Origin: Ypsolopha sequella
Taxonomy: Eukaryota > Arthropoda > Insecta > Lepidoptera > Ypsolophidae
Reading direction: 5' to 3'
NCBI GenBank assembly: GCA_934047225.1
Contig: OW203989.1
Coordinates: 13,739,977-13,803,976, forward strand
Length of the DNA: 64,000 bases
In this document: one piece after another, positions 40,851 to 51,820 of the stretch
How positions within the stretch are numbered: the first letter of the stretch is position 1
Layout: every line of letters begins with the position of its first letter
The notes under the pieces: model-generated
Databases searched by the model: none
What the model was told of the DNA's origin: nothing
The model's input: only the letters and a program-made list of their open reading frames with translations
Position numbers and translations under genes: made by a program

Positions 40851-43800
40851 ACATACTTACATTTATACTCATAATATACGAAGATTGCGCAGTACGAAGT
40901 TAAAGTAATCGAACTCGTTCAAACTTAATTTTTAATTAAAATTGCGTACAGGCGAACCAAAGAATTTTTAATTTCTCTCATAATTTAAAAGTTAACGGTT
41001 ATCCTAGCGTCCCCTTTATTCTAAAAGTGCTTGTTGTCCCGTTTTCGAATTTTGTGGCGGGAGAACGCTCTTAAGGGTGAACGATGAGGCAGTTTTCACA
41101 AGACGGCTTAAGGAATCACATTCAAACGTGTTGCCCGTTTATTTTTGCTGTTTAATTTACCTTCGCTTTGTTCGTCCCCTTTGTTTGCCTTCTTTTCATT
41201 GCTCACCCGGTCGGGGGCTCAGTTGGGCGTAATACAGAGATAAGTTTAAAAGAAATGCCTCCTTTAATCTCATTGTTGTGCAAATACTCTTAAATTGCGA
41301 CCCTGGTCCGAATTGGCGGATGACAATTATTGGGGAACTTCGGACCGGGATCGTTCCGTGAAAGCAAATTACTTTCACCTCACAAAAAGTTATTTTTGTG
41401 ATGATAATAGAAGCCCACCGAGGACAATTTTCAGACATTGTTCCGTAATCTCGGAATGGTATTACTGAATATTGTATTATATAGCGGCCATGTTCTTTGT
41501 GTTATGGCACTTGTAACGAATGTGCTAACTCAGTATGATTGCGGAACATTGCAATTATAAGACCATATTTTCTGGAATAAATATTTACGGCTAATAAATT
41601 AAAGCCCTTTAATGAATGTTTTAATTATGTAGCCGCGGGTTTATTTATTGCGTTTCAAATGACTTTCGGAGTCTCATTCATAACAGAGCTGAACTAAAAA
41701 CAAAAAAATCTTTGAAAATATTAGGTTTAAAAATTCTTGAATTTTTAAAGAAAGCGGAATTGATTGAGTGCTTTTGTTGCATTTTGTAGTTATATTATAA
41801 CATATCTAATAGAGTTTAGCTAGAACATCTAGCATTGTGAGCACGCCTTTGGTTTGTTTCGAATCATGTTCGCAACGTTCTTGGCGATGTCAAGGAGCAG
41901 ATGCTGTGGTTATAATGTTTAGAGGTGCGCTGCATTCTTAACTCTTTCAGAGACACAACTAAATACCATAGAAAGAGCAATGGAATCACGTCTACGGACA
42001 ATCTGTGTCCCTGAATAGCTAACATTTTTCAGTGTTGAATATTTCGTTATAATATGGTTTGAACTTAGTGAAACTTGTGATTTAAATACACTTTTACTTG
42101 TCCACTGTTTTAGTATTTTTATTTACCTAATCGGTTTTGTTAAACAAACCGGCATTTTCAAATGTTATTTTCCATAATAAGAGTACTTCCGTTTAAGTTT
42201 CAAATAAATACATTGCCGAGTTGTTAATTTCAAAACTCCATCGACCTGTTTACCAGTGTCGCACAAACTCTCAGTCAGCGCAATTCGAACCGCAACTCCT
42301 CTATCGCCACGCTGAGTGGGCAAGCGGTTCCGGTACCGATTCACTTAATTGGTAAATCTTAGCTGACACAGCTCTTTACAATTAAGGCGAGATTCTATGC
42401 AGCGCCAATGAGTGGGATTTAATGCTTAGCATTGATTGGAGAGCCGCAAATTAAGCGCGATTTAAGCTAAGTCAGCGCCTTTATTGAATAGAAGATTGTA
42501 TTTTTTACCAATATAACGAGTAAAGTAAAAAACAAAAACTTTTCGAAATATGGTACAGTTTACAAAAGAAATTAAACTTCTATGGCATTTTTGAAATCAA
42601 CCACTTCCAACTAAGCTTAAGAGAGAAGTAAAAAGTAGATTCAAACTTCGAAGCACTTTTAGTAACGTAAAGAGCTCTTTCTCGACCGAACGAAAAGAAT
42701 CAAACTCGTTCTTAGATGAAACGATTGCGACCTTTTAAGGGCTACGGAATTAGGCTACTGATCCCTTAATGACAGCATCACGTTGATAACATTCGCATTG
42801 AATTCCCCTCACGTAGGAAAGTTGTATCCTCACTGCGGATCCCTATTTCCGCGTCTTCAATACATTATCATTATCCGATGCGCGAAATCAATTATAGACA
42901 CGTGTTTACGTATCACTTCGGGTTCCGTAGACGTGATCTGTTTTAGTTTTGTTTTGTTTGCTACTTGTTTTTCTTGGTTTAGTATTCCTTGTTTATTCAG
43001 GACGAGATGTTTCGGGGAAAGTAATTAAAGATACTATTGGAATTTTTATTGGATGTTATCAGCTTGGGATTTTTTTTGTGAACGCGATCCTTTTCAGGTA
43101 GAGTTACTTTTATTGGCATTAATGAAACTCACTTTAATGAAATTCAAGTTGAATTAAAACTTAATACTTAAGATAATTTTAAGTTAAATTTGTGGCTTAA
43201 TCTTTATCTAGACTCATATCATGAAATCCTGATAATGAACACAAAAACAGTGCATAATACCGATTTTTTTTACAAACTTAATACAGATTTTTTTTAAATA
43301 AAAGTACAGTTTTCTTAACAAAATAACGCTTTTAAATAATTTTTCTGCTATTAAAGTACAAACCCCCAGTAGGAAGGCAAAGGGAACTTATTCCATACAG
43401 TCATGGCGGAATTTTCACCAATGAGGTTTTTTTAGCTAACCTGCCATCTATTTTGCACGCGTTGAATCTGTATATGTATTCTGTATAAATTAACATTATA
43501 TCATTGCTGTATAAAAACGTAGAAAGAAAAGTAAATCTGGCTGTGAGGAACTCTGAACCGGATATCTCCTTGCGATGGGTAAATCGCTTTGTAAGTATTC
43601 AAACAGAAATTTATTTCTACGAGTATCTTAGTTATCTTGTATAGTCTATGTCCCACTGTCAGCCTACGCGGCCGTCGTCCGACGATAAAACTGAACGCAG
43701 CCAAGTTGTCTGCAGCACGCATGCGCGATGGATGGACATTTTATTGCAACCATTGAATAATTTGCAGCTAATTTCAACAAACCAAATCCTTAGAAAATAT

Positions 43801-43949
43801 AGAAATTACTCCTTATTCTTACGACCTTGTGACTGAAGATAATATTAAACGAAACCGGTCGCTAAGAGGAACAAATGAATGCTGTGCAACTAAAGTACAA
43901 GAAAAATTGTGCATTCCATCAAGAACCATCATCAAATCTATTAATATTT
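40851..43949. other. 3.1 kb without recognised genes or repeats
   Basis: This is the longest stretch with the least repeat signature. It includes moderately GC-rich parts (41190-41440, 42240-42480, 42720-42900). Open stretches (41196-41438 minus, 42783-43028 plus) show no domain. A family F scrap (CCATCTATTTTGCACGCGTT) is at 43442-43465. It may be host intergenic or intronic DNA. Confidence 0.4.
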
Positions 43950-44084
43950 GTGTCAATTCGGTGTTACAAGTTTTATCTTATTTGACAGGACTAAACTTAA
44001 TTTAAGTGTTCTGTCTTTTTTTTCGGTATCGAAAAGACAAAGATCCTGTCAAATAAGTTAATTCGTGGTGCACCGAATCGTCAC
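43950..44084. mobile_element. palindromic MITE family D, copy 3
   Basis: The ends are GTGTCAATTCGG and CCGAATCGTCAC. Inner inverse blocks are ATTTGACAGGACTAAACTTA and GATCCTGTCAAATAAG. The centre reads TTCGGTATCGAAAAGAC. It is slightly shorter than copies 1 and 2. Confidence 0.75.
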
Positions 44085-45019
44085 CTATATCTACCTATTG
44101 TATGAGTGTAGATAAAATAGTGTATGAAACTGTATAGTATAGCCACAGAACATTTAAATAAATAAATAATTTAAATAAATGTTCTGAGAGTATAGTCCTT
44201 ACCAATAAAGAACAGTTTTATAAATGGCGGCCGAAGCGAGTTCTGTCAAAATTCCGAATACGCGTTATTCTGTCGAAATACGGGTTATACAGAACTAGGT
44301 TTTAAAACACTCGTGTATATTATACTATTCAAAAACTCGCCTAAGGCTGTTTTTTTAAACTTACACTCGTGTTTTAATAACATCTTTATATACCAGTTTC
44401 ATAAACTAATGAAACCGAGTTCTACGAACCGTTACACTTCTCGGTTCGTAGCTCTTTCTTTAAAATCTTATTTGACTTCATATTTGTTTTGTCCTTCATT
44501 GATCTCATCCGTTAATAATTCACCAGAAAGTTATTGTAAAAAAGGAATTTTAACTGTAACTCATTCACACATAATGTAAAATTTACAGTGCAAATTTTCT
44601 TCTTTTTCAACCTTTTTGCCATATTTCTATAAAAAGTTCAATAGGAAAACAGGAGTTAAATCAACCATAAATTTGCCCTTAAATAGGCGTTTCGAATAAG
44701 TTATCATCGGCAGTTAGGAGGCGAAGGCTCGAATTTTATCTGTCGAATTCGAGATAAGGGTGCCTTTTTCGAGAAAGCGCCTTTTCCTTGTAAATATATA
44801 TTCAGAATTTCATTATTGAGTTATATGCTTAGTAGCAAGAAAACCGGTCAAGTGTGAAGTTAAAGTAATGATGATTGAGGTAGACATTTATTGTGATATT
44901 TATTTGGTTTCGGTCTTCTATTTAGGACTGTAATAGTTGTAGAAAATTGGCTATACATCGGAATTATTGGTAAAGTAAAATAAAATTAGATTACCTATCG
45001 CGTACTTATACCATGGACG
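44085..45019. other. no gene recognised
   Basis: A 44313-44579 open stretch shows no domain. There is a short direct repeat AAATAAATAA near 44158. Nothing further. Confidence 0.4.
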
Positions 45020-45033
45020 AATATAAAGTAATC

Positions 45034-45081
45034 TCAAGATATATGTATTTCGAGTCCGATCTGGACCCGGCATCAGTTGAG
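45034..45081 (-). ncRNA. hammerhead-like ribozyme motif, copy 4
   Basis: On the minus strand: CTCAA (stem I), CTGATG, CC, GGGTCC-AGATC-GGACTC (stem II with one G-T pair), GAAA, TACATATAT, C, TTGAG (stem I return). Stem I is a perfect 5 bp. The stem III region is four bases longer than in the other copies. Confidence 0.55.
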
Positions 45082-45211
45082 TCTTAATTAAAATAAATAT
45101 ACATTGACATATATGATATAAAAGCAAAAATATGTTATTATGTCATGCATGACCTATCATGTCATGTGCTTTTATATCATATATGTCAATGCCTATTTAT
45201 TTTAATTAAGA

Positions 45212-45256
45212 CTCAGCTGATGCCGGGTCCAGATCAGACCCGAAATATATCTTGAG
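45212..45256 (+). ncRNA. hammerhead-like ribozyme motif, copy 5
   Basis: CTCAG (stem I), CTGATG, CC, GGGTC-CAGATCA-GACCC (stem II), GAAA, TATAT, C, TTGAG (stem I return, one G-T pair). It opposes copy 4 across the palindrome, and the two differ by paired or wobble changes only in the stems. Confidence 0.55.
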
Positions 45257-45269
45257 ATAACTTTATATT

Positions 45270-46019
45270 TGTATTATCCTATCTATCAGTATATTTATAT
45301 AAAAACAATAAGTACATATTTTAATATCTCGCCGTAAAGTTACAGAAATCAATTATTTTTTTTATCTACAAATACCTTAAGATATCTACTTACAAAAGAT
45401 TGACTGAAGTTAGAAATAATTACTGATTCCATGCATCTTCACCTCAAATTGGTGTTGTTTATTTTGAATCAATACAGTACAGTAATGGTTAAATAGTTTA
45501 TTAAATAAAATATTACACAAAAAGAATATTTTGAAATGCCGTCGCGTCCATTGAAAATAATTATTTTCTACTATTTTGCTTTATCCGGGAAGCAACGATC
45601 GCCGTAACAGCCACTTAGCATTGCGCGCTGGTATGAACGTTATTTCAATGTCGTTTCCGTCGATATTTGCACTGAAACACATCGAGTTGCTAATTTAAGA
45701 GGATGGCATACCCAAGCTACTTTTTTTATTACCCGTCCAGCACAATAAGTCTAATGGCAAAGACTTTATTTGCTTTTCATAGAGGCGATTATATGTTTGC
45801 TCTTTGGCCTCTTTTTCTTAGACGCGTAATACTAGTGATCACGCAGCGAAACAACAAATTGGTGTGTTTTTTGCTAATACTGAAATATTTTGTAGGGAAA
45901 AGAATATTGAATTTAAGTGATATACCTTCATATTTCTATTACCTATATTATGAAAAAAAAAATCAAGTTGATCTCTTAACCGCGTTCTTGAATAGGCTGG
46001 AGTTGGTCTTGCTCTAGGC
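45270..46019. other. no gene recognised
   Basis: A 104-codon open stretch (45703-46017) has no recognisable domain and low-complexity segments (FFYYPSS, YFYYLYYEKKN). It ends directly before a LINE remnant and may belong to it in another frame. Confidence 0.35.
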
Positions 46020-46330
46020 TCAGGTACAGTCCTAAGTCAGGGAAGTGCTTCATTATCATTGCGTACCCAAAGCTGCACTGAGAGCCATGGACCGTGCGAT
46101 GCTAGGCAGGCATAACTTTATAAGATCGTGTCCCTAAACCTGTGATTCGTCATAAAGTCATAAAAGTTATTTACATTATTAGAAAGCAAATCACAGGACT
46201 AAAGTGGTGATGGACAGGACACTTTGCCTGCGAACTAAAGGCAGCTGGAGTCAATCCCTGACAGAATGATGGCAAGCAATGAGGTAGCGGCAGTACCTCG
46301 CAGTGAGCAGAAACGAGCTGTTAATGGTAA
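46020..46330 (+). pseudogene. LINE (RTE-like) ORF2 C-terminal remnant
   Basis: One frame gives AALRAMDRAMLG; the next frame continues with DRVPKPVIRHKV and KQITGLKW, then WTGHFACELKAAGVNP after one stop. This order (ALRAMERAMLG, then DRI..E.IR...., then KLKWQWAGH) is the conserved segment after the reverse transcriptase in lepidopteran RTE/Jockey-type LINEs. At least two stops and one frameshift are present. Confidence 0.65.
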
Positions 46331-46541
46331 TGATTGAGGCCTCATACGGACCGATGACGACCGATGTTATGATAATAATATGATTCTTTAATAAAACTTT
46401 ATCTTTCTTGATTACTGTAGGCTTGGATGTTACTAGGTCATCCTATTATTCCGTGTTACGGATCATTTAACAGTTTTCTGTAGACAACGATCAAAAAGTC
46501 AGGGAGTATAATGACCGATGAGCCGCATCATTTAGTTTTAA

Positions 46542-46860
46542 GGCGATATGTAAAAGTTTTAGCGTCTCCGTTACTCCATATGCGAAAAAATCCTCAGTGC
46601 GACAGGGACGGATTCGTGGAAAAGTAGCAAAAAGTCGGTTTTATATTAATAAAAAATGTACTAAAGTTGCTAACAAAATTTCGTTTAACCAGGTCCTAGA
46701 TACCGTTAAAACCCATCTAATAAAATATAGTTGCAGTCTATATGTCATTCTAAATTGTCAAACCAGGAGAATTGGTATCGAAAAGGACATAATTTCAATA
46801 AATATTTGTATCGAGCCAAATTGCTCCAATCGCGTTTCTATTTAACAGGTCCCTAGAAAA
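46542..46860. mobile_element. TTAA-type element family H, copy 1 (right end missing)
   Basis: TTAA (46538-46541) is followed by GGCGATATGTAAAAG. The body (GTGCGACAGGGACGGATTCG, ATATTAATAAAAAATGTACT, CATCTAATAAAATATAGTTG, AATTGTCAAACCAGGAGAA) is collinear with 50975-51200 of copy 2. The 82-codon open stretch inside is a chance frame. The expected right TIR is not seen. Confidence 0.6.
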
Positions 46861-46919
46861 TGATTCCAAAAATAATATACTATTTTATTAAAATAATAAA
46901 TTATTTACTGAAGTATTTA

Positions 46920-47029
46920 CTAAGACCACATCAAGCTATACACTTGCAGTACGAAATAAGCCCCTACAGAGAAGAATATAAGATAGTTGCAAAGTCCAAT
47001 GTGTCTTACTTGTTGCGGTCTCCACTGTA
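46920..47029 (+). mobile_element. short TIR MITE, family A, copy 2 (left end eroded)
   Basis: AGACCACATCAAGCTATACA through GAGAAGAATATAAGATAG to TTGCGGTCTCCACTGTA. The first TACAGTGG of the left TIR is absent. It is otherwise nearly identical to copy 3. Confidence 0.85.
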
Positions 47030-47253
47030 CATCCATCTGACTTTCGCGCAAGTTTAATTAAATATAACAAAATTTATACTTGCGATTGTTGATACTTGGT
47101 GAAACTGCAAACACACCTTGAATTATAAAGCACTTGTACTAAATATTGAGATTAATGCAAGTGCTTTTAGTTCATGATTTCAACAATATATTTTTGTTAT
47201 ATCTAGCCTTTTTTACCTCTGCTTTTTATAAAGTTATGTTTATTAATTTTCAG

Positions 47254-47336
47254 GTAAGTACGATCATCGCTTCAGGTCATTCTACCATCAAAGGCTTGTC
47301 TTAAAAGGTTACATTAGAGGTCGCAGACGATGTTAT
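47254..47336 (+). CDS. candidate internal exon, 83 nt
   Basis: Preceded by TTATTAATTTTCAG and followed by GTAAGTAAG. Only one frame is open; it encodes a basic, aromatic-rich peptide (KYDHRFRSFYHQRL, then KGYIRGRRRCY). Locally it is less AT-rich than the flanks. The length and single open frame are compatible with a real exon, but a stretch this short is open by chance roughly a quarter of the time. No partner exon was identified, so it is low confidence. Confidence 0.25.
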
Positions 47337-48194
47337 GTAAGTAAGCAATACGACTTTTGAACTGAACTGGCTGAATAAACGGCTGTATAATGTTTCAAGT
47401 GTTTGCGATTCAGCTTGTGCTAAACAATTATGGCTCTGTGTAACACAAGACCAATTTGCATGAAGAAATAAACAATCCTCGTGCATATATGAACCTGCCA
47501 AGTGTAGCAATCGAAATTAAATCGTACTTCAATGTAAGAAAATCTATTTTAATAGTACCAGTTCTCGGTACCTGTCTAATAAGATTCTAACAACGGCCAG
47601 AAGATTACAAAAACATCTTGTAGAGAGAAAGGCTCTTTCTCAGAAACATGATTTTATAACTTTTCAAGTGAAAACTTCCATATTATAGGTATAGTACGTG
47701 AAAAATATATATTTTGCTTTAAATTTCGACCTTGTGCTGAGTAAAATAAGGCTTTAAATTAATGTGGATCTTTTGTTGAATATAATAAAGAAAATGTGCA
47801 TTGTGTCTGCGTCGGCAAAGAATGTAAATTGATAATAATGGTACGGGGGCCCAGAAGATGATCAAAACATCATATAAGTAGAAGACGTTTTTTTCCACTA
47901 CAAGGGATATATTTAGATATAAAATATTAGGGGTATGTATGATACAGGCAAGAAATTGAACTGGTTTTATTTGTGATACCATGAGAAGCTGCACCGGGAG
48001 AGTTGTTGGAGACAGTTGCGTAGTATTAAATAGAATATTTTTCATATTTTTACTATCGATAAAAATGGCCGTCAATGGGTAGATACAATGTAGTTAAATT
48101 CGAGAGACAAGGTTATTTTTAGAAAAAATAAACAATAATTGTTTTAAAGTGTAACATCGGAAAAAATGCTTGCCGGAAAGAAATGCATTTTTTA
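47337..48194. other. no gene recognised
   Basis: The 118-codon minus-strand stretch (47719-48075) has no domain. There is nothing else. Confidence 0.35.
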
Positions 48195-48270
48195 TTGAAA
48201 CTTCAAACCAAGTATGAACTGTGAAATGCAAGTCACAGACTACTCTTGATACAACCGCTTTTCACGGACG
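48195..48270 (+). repeat. fragment of the 15248-15540 repeat family
   Basis: AACTGTGAAATGCAAGTCAC and CCGCTTTTCACGGACGATTA match 22990-23055. Confidence 0.55.
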
Positions 48271-49009
48271 ATTATTACTTTTTAATAAAAGTTTAATAAT
48301 AGTTCTGTTAGATAGTCAGATTAAAATAATCGTGATAGGTACTAATATAAGCGGTATTTTCAATTTAAAGGCTCAAAACAATCATATCCGCTTTGTCATA
48401 GAAAGACTTGGTATGAAATGTAGGGAAAGAAACAGCTCCTCAATAATTTGAAAATCAAGACTCAATCAAAAATTTGTTTTTTTTAACACAATCAATTTTG
48501 AGTTACAAAGATGAAAAAATAAAGCTATAAAACAAATGGTAATTGCTTCAAAATATCTTCAAAAGTAATAAAGAAAAGTAAAATTACAATACTAAACAAA
48601 AGCCCGGAGCTTATAGACAAAATCTGAGTTCAGATTCGGATTAAAAATATAGTTTCTGTTACAGAAATTTGTTGTTCAATGATAATTAAAAATAACATTA
48701 CGCTTGTATTATTAAAATGAAATCTTAAAGTTTACTTAAAGTTTATCGGATTTTTAATGATTTTGACAATTTTCATTCTCGGGGTGACAACATCGATACC
48801 CGCACCGGATACCACCTATGCTAGCTAAGCCACGGGATCGTTGCGGCTTGAAAGAAGATGTATTGTATAGAATAGAAAATGAATGCTTTGATGATTTGAG
48901 CATATATGGGATGAATGAATGTAGAGCGACAAAAGAAATTAAAGGTACATAAGTGAAAGGTAAAGCTCAAATTGACGGCATACTGAAGAAGGTTAAAATC
49001 TAAAGTACC
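48271..49009. other. no gene recognised
   Basis: AT-rich sequence; no supportable feature. Confidence 0.4.
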
Positions 49010-49140
49010 CGGAATAGAAGAGCTGGTATGACTAGATTGATGGATGTGGAAGATCAGGGTCAGGATCGTAGCAGATGGAAATCTGTAGTCTCTGACTACC
49101 CCTCTGGGAGACAGGCGTGAGTTTATGTATGTATGTTTAA
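49010..49140 (+). repeat. LINE 3' tail T2
   Basis: GATTGATGGATGTGGAAGAT, AGATGGAAATCTGTAGTCTC, TACCCCTCTGGGAGACAGGC and GTGAGTTTATGTATGTATGT form a familiar lepidopteran non-LTR terminus. The last two blocks appear inverted at 36200-36260. Confidence 0.7.
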
Positions 49141-49447
49141 TCCATGTGTTCAACGTCGTCTTGGCCCCCGGTGGCAGTATTCCGTCAAGTTCAGAAGTCA
49201 CAATAATGCACATCTTCGTTCTGTGAAGTAGTTACCAGTATTGTCATGCATCACAATCGATACTCACTTTCACTCAACGGTTTTGTGTGTATACTCACAC
49301 GATTTTACTTATGTGTGTGGCTTTTGTAACAGAACTAGAATGGTAAATAACGTCAACATAAGAATCAAACAACTTTTACTATGAGGACTGAGAAAAATAT
49401 ATGCTTTGTTTGAAATGCAGTAATTTTTTGATTAGGTAAATACTATG

Positions 49448-49548
49448 CACATATAGATTCTGAAAAACACATTGGTGCATGCCCGACCGCGGATAGAACC
49501 TGGGGAGGCCAGCATTCTATACCGCCTGAGCTACCGTCGTCGCTTGTG
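49448..49548 (-). mobile_element. tRNA-derived SINE head
   Basis: On the minus strand: GCGACGACGGTAGCTCAGGC followed by GGTATAGAATGCTGGCC, then CAGGTTCTATCCGCGGTCGG. TAGCTCAGGCGG (49533-49522) is an A box, and GGTTCTATCC (49500-49491) a near B box. They are about 33 bases apart, somewhat closer than in a tRNA. No acceptor stem closes it, so it is a SINE rather than a tRNA gene. Confidence 0.65.
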
Positions 49549-49654
49549 AAATATATGTGAGTGGTTACGCGAAAAGGACCTGAAGGACCTGAAATAATTT
49601 GGCAAATCGGAATACTTTTTAAAATTTGTTTTTCTGTGGATAATTGCAAAAGAG

Positions 49655-49745
49655 ATGGCATGTTAGGCGGGCGTCGTCGCACGCACGTCAAATTTCAATC
49701 TCAAGTTGATGTTGATGAAAATCAGAATTACACGGTAGACCCGCA
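49655..49745. mobile_element. MITE family F, partial copy 3
   Basis: GCAAAAGAGATGGCATGTTA, GGCGGGCGTCGTCGCACGCA, CTCAAGTTGATGTTGATGAA and ACACGGTAGACCC match the right two thirds of 63453-63608. The left end is missing. Confidence 0.85.
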
Positions 49746-50084
49746 GGTCCATTTTCGCGTGACCACTCACATGTAAATTTTACTTAATTTACTGTCCAGT
49801 AAAAACAATCGGTAGAACAATATGTGTATTACAAGCAAATTACAAATTGATTACACAATAAAACCATCAGATTGCAGCCGCCGACCACTCAATCAGCGCA
49901 TTCTGTATCGTATAGACACTGGTGTGTGTACACGATTTCCTCATTAACGCGCTTTTGTCTGAAGATACCTGCCAACTGTCGCCGAATAGTAGGAATTGTG
50001 TTCCTGTCTATCTGGGCTGCGTTCCGAAACCATTCGACCTAAACCTGATAGTGGATAGATGGAGATTTATTTCATAAAGGAATA
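49746..50084. other. no gene recognised
   Basis: No feature beyond short scraps. Confidence 0.4.
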
Positions 50085-50130
50085 CCTGACTGACTGACTG
50101 ACAACGCCCAGACCAAACGGCTGGACCTCG
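50085..50130 (-). repeat. 3' end scrap of the (GTCA)n Helitron-like element
   Basis: CTGACTGACTGACTGACAAC then GCCCAGACCAAACGGCTGGA is the inverse of the 34155-34210 terminus (GTCA tract beside CCAACGGTTTGGGC). Confidence 0.65.
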
Positions 50131-50412
50131 TCCATCAGCCTAGTTCGTCGACTGCTGGACATAAGCCTTTCCAGGACTTTGCCACTCCCGGCGGTCATCC
50201 TGGAAGAATTGCCCATATACTAACACACGCTGGGCAGGCGGGTTGGTGGGCGCGGTACCGGAACCCTCGCACCAGTGACGTCGCTGCCCGTCACCAGTCT
50301 GTTCCATATAAGGCCCGGCTATTAGGGATGGATATACCGCCATCCATCGGTCCTAGGCATGGTGGGCCTCCTGGTTTTTTACCTGTGAGCTGTCCTCTTA
50401 CTCTCCCCCGAA
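50131..50412 (-). repeat. LINE 3' tail T1, copy 3 (inverted)
   Basis: TTCGTCGACTGCTGGACATA, GGCGGGTTGGTGGGCGCGG, AAGGCCCGGCTATTAGGGAT and GGATATACCGCCATCCATCG are the inverse of blocks at 34256-34620. Confidence 0.85.
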
Positions 50413-50644
50413 TATGAAAATGGACCTATGAAAATGAAATCTGGACTTTAAATCGGGATGTTAAGAAATTCACACGGATTAGGAGGATCGGGATCCACGA
50501 TAGCAACGCTGCGTGGCGTCCAATAGTTTTATATATGTCGCTTCATAATATAAATGTTAATAAATATATTATATTTTGCTTTTATAAGCTTAATTAATTT
50601 CTTTTTTTATTTATTAGCATTAAAACAATAAAAAAATATATATT

Positions 50645-50690
50645 CGATATATTTCGACCCTCGGTATTGGGCCGTCATCATTTTTCTATA
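50645..50690 (-). other. TGATGA...GAAATATATC motif, distant hammerhead resemblance
   Basis: The minus strand reads TGATGA, C, GGCCC-AATACCGA-GGGTC, GAAA, TATAT, C. It shares the GAAATATATC end and a stem II, and keeps A before the stem. However, the base before TGATGA is A rather than C, and the flanks do not pair, so stem I is missing. Confidence 0.2.
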
Positions 50691-50919
50691 AATAAACAGT
50701 TACCATTTTATAGAAAACAGCTTTTACCTGAAACCATTTCACAAATTCGGCGCTTTTTGAATATCTCGCCATCTTTCATCTCTTGATGAGAGATGGGTCG
50801 GAGTGCGGTGCAGGGGGAAGGGAAACATGTGTGCAAAGTTTCATTGTGATCAAAGCCATCAAGACATCAAAAACACCTAAAGCATTTATGTGGTAGCTGA
50901 GCCGGATGGTCCACCTTAA

Positions 50920-51333
50920 GAGGCTATGCGAATTTTATTTTTGTCACTGTCACTCCAAGCGAAAAAACGCGCAGTGAGAGAGGGGTGGATTCAGGGCAAA
51001 AGGGAAAAAAGTTGGTGTTATATTTTTATTAAAAAAACTAAATAGCTAGCAAAATTTCAAATATCAAAATTCTAGATATTGCTAAAACACACTTAATAAA
51101 ATATGTTTGAGTTCTGTATGGTTCCTATTCGTCAAACGAGGAGAAAAAGTGTGTTTGGAGTGTGTCATTTCAACCATTATTTCTATCGAGGAAAATTTAT
51201 CCAAACATGTTTTCCAATTTCAAAACCCTAGACTATATAGTCAAAATGCATATACCAGACACTGATTATAATTTTCCGTGTATTTCATGAAATACACAGA
51301 AAAGAAACACCCGTATTATTTTCGCATATCGCC
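50920..51333. mobile_element. TTAA-type element family H, copy 2 (414 bp)
   Basis: TTAA at 50916-50919 and 51334-51337 flank ends GAGGCTATGCGAA and TTCGCATATCGCC, which are inverse with small differences. The body is collinear with 46575-46800. It has no transposase. TTAA duplication suggests a piggyBac-like or Kolobok-like mobiliser. Confidence 0.7.
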
Positions 51334-51654
51334 TTAAGGTATTGTACAATAGGTACCTACATATATATATTTATGTATAATATATATATATATTTTATTT
51401 AGGATATATATTTTGTCATACACGTATGTGTGATTACTTATCTTAATAATATGTCCCTTAGTCGCTTAGGAGTACATACCTACTTTTTAATTTATTATAT
51501 GTCTAAACTGTTTTTCTGTGTACAATAAAGGATAAAGAAAAAATCCAAAACTCTCAAAGGATTGAAAAGGAATTCACAATCAAATATAATTTTTTAACTA
51601 CATGGCTTATTTTGACTATATGGTGACCTTGATTGATATAGCCAAATTCATACG

Positions 51655-51820
51655 GGAGACCTTGTAAGTGATCACTAACAAGGTTCAATTACCCTTTACG
51701 TGAAAAACACAAAATTTAATTTAGGCTTCCTATACCTAATTGCCTCGGGTTGTTATTATATTTTTCGTATTTTTCAAAAAGGGTCATTGAACCTTACTCC
51801 TGAACACTCACCGTGTCTCC
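51655..51820. mobile_element. palindromic MITE family G, copy 2
   Basis: GGAGAC, TTGTAAGTGATCA and GGCTTCCTATACCTAATTGC on the left, TCAAAAAGGGTCATTGAACC and TGAACACTCACCGTGTCTCC on the right, collinear with 32383-32553. The open stretch 51700-52188 starts inside it and is not a gene. Confidence 0.75.

Larger units (their letters stand above)
45020..45269. mobile_element. 250-bp palindrome with two opposed hammerhead-like motifs
   Basis: Arms 45020-45127 and 45167-45269 are inverse: CTCAAGATATAT, GACCCGGCATCAG, GAGTCTTAATTAAAATAAAT and GACATATATGATATAAAAGC on the left recur inverted on the right. The loop is about 40 bases and itself contains ATGTCATGCATGACCTATC. Each arm carries one PLE-type hammerhead-like motif, pointing outward. 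This looks like two PLE 3' ends joined head to head. Confidence 0.85.

Noticed and set aside
45703..46017. 104-codon ORF
   Set aside because: Low-complexity aromatic segments and no domain; it directly precedes a LINE remnant in other frames.
49448..49548. Functional tRNA gene
   Set aside because: A and B boxes exist but no acceptor or anticodon stem can be closed; it fits a SINE head.
50645..50690. TGATGA...GAAATATATC as a true sixth ribozyme copy
   Set aside because: The conserved C before TGATGA is A and the flanks do not pair, so stem I is missing.
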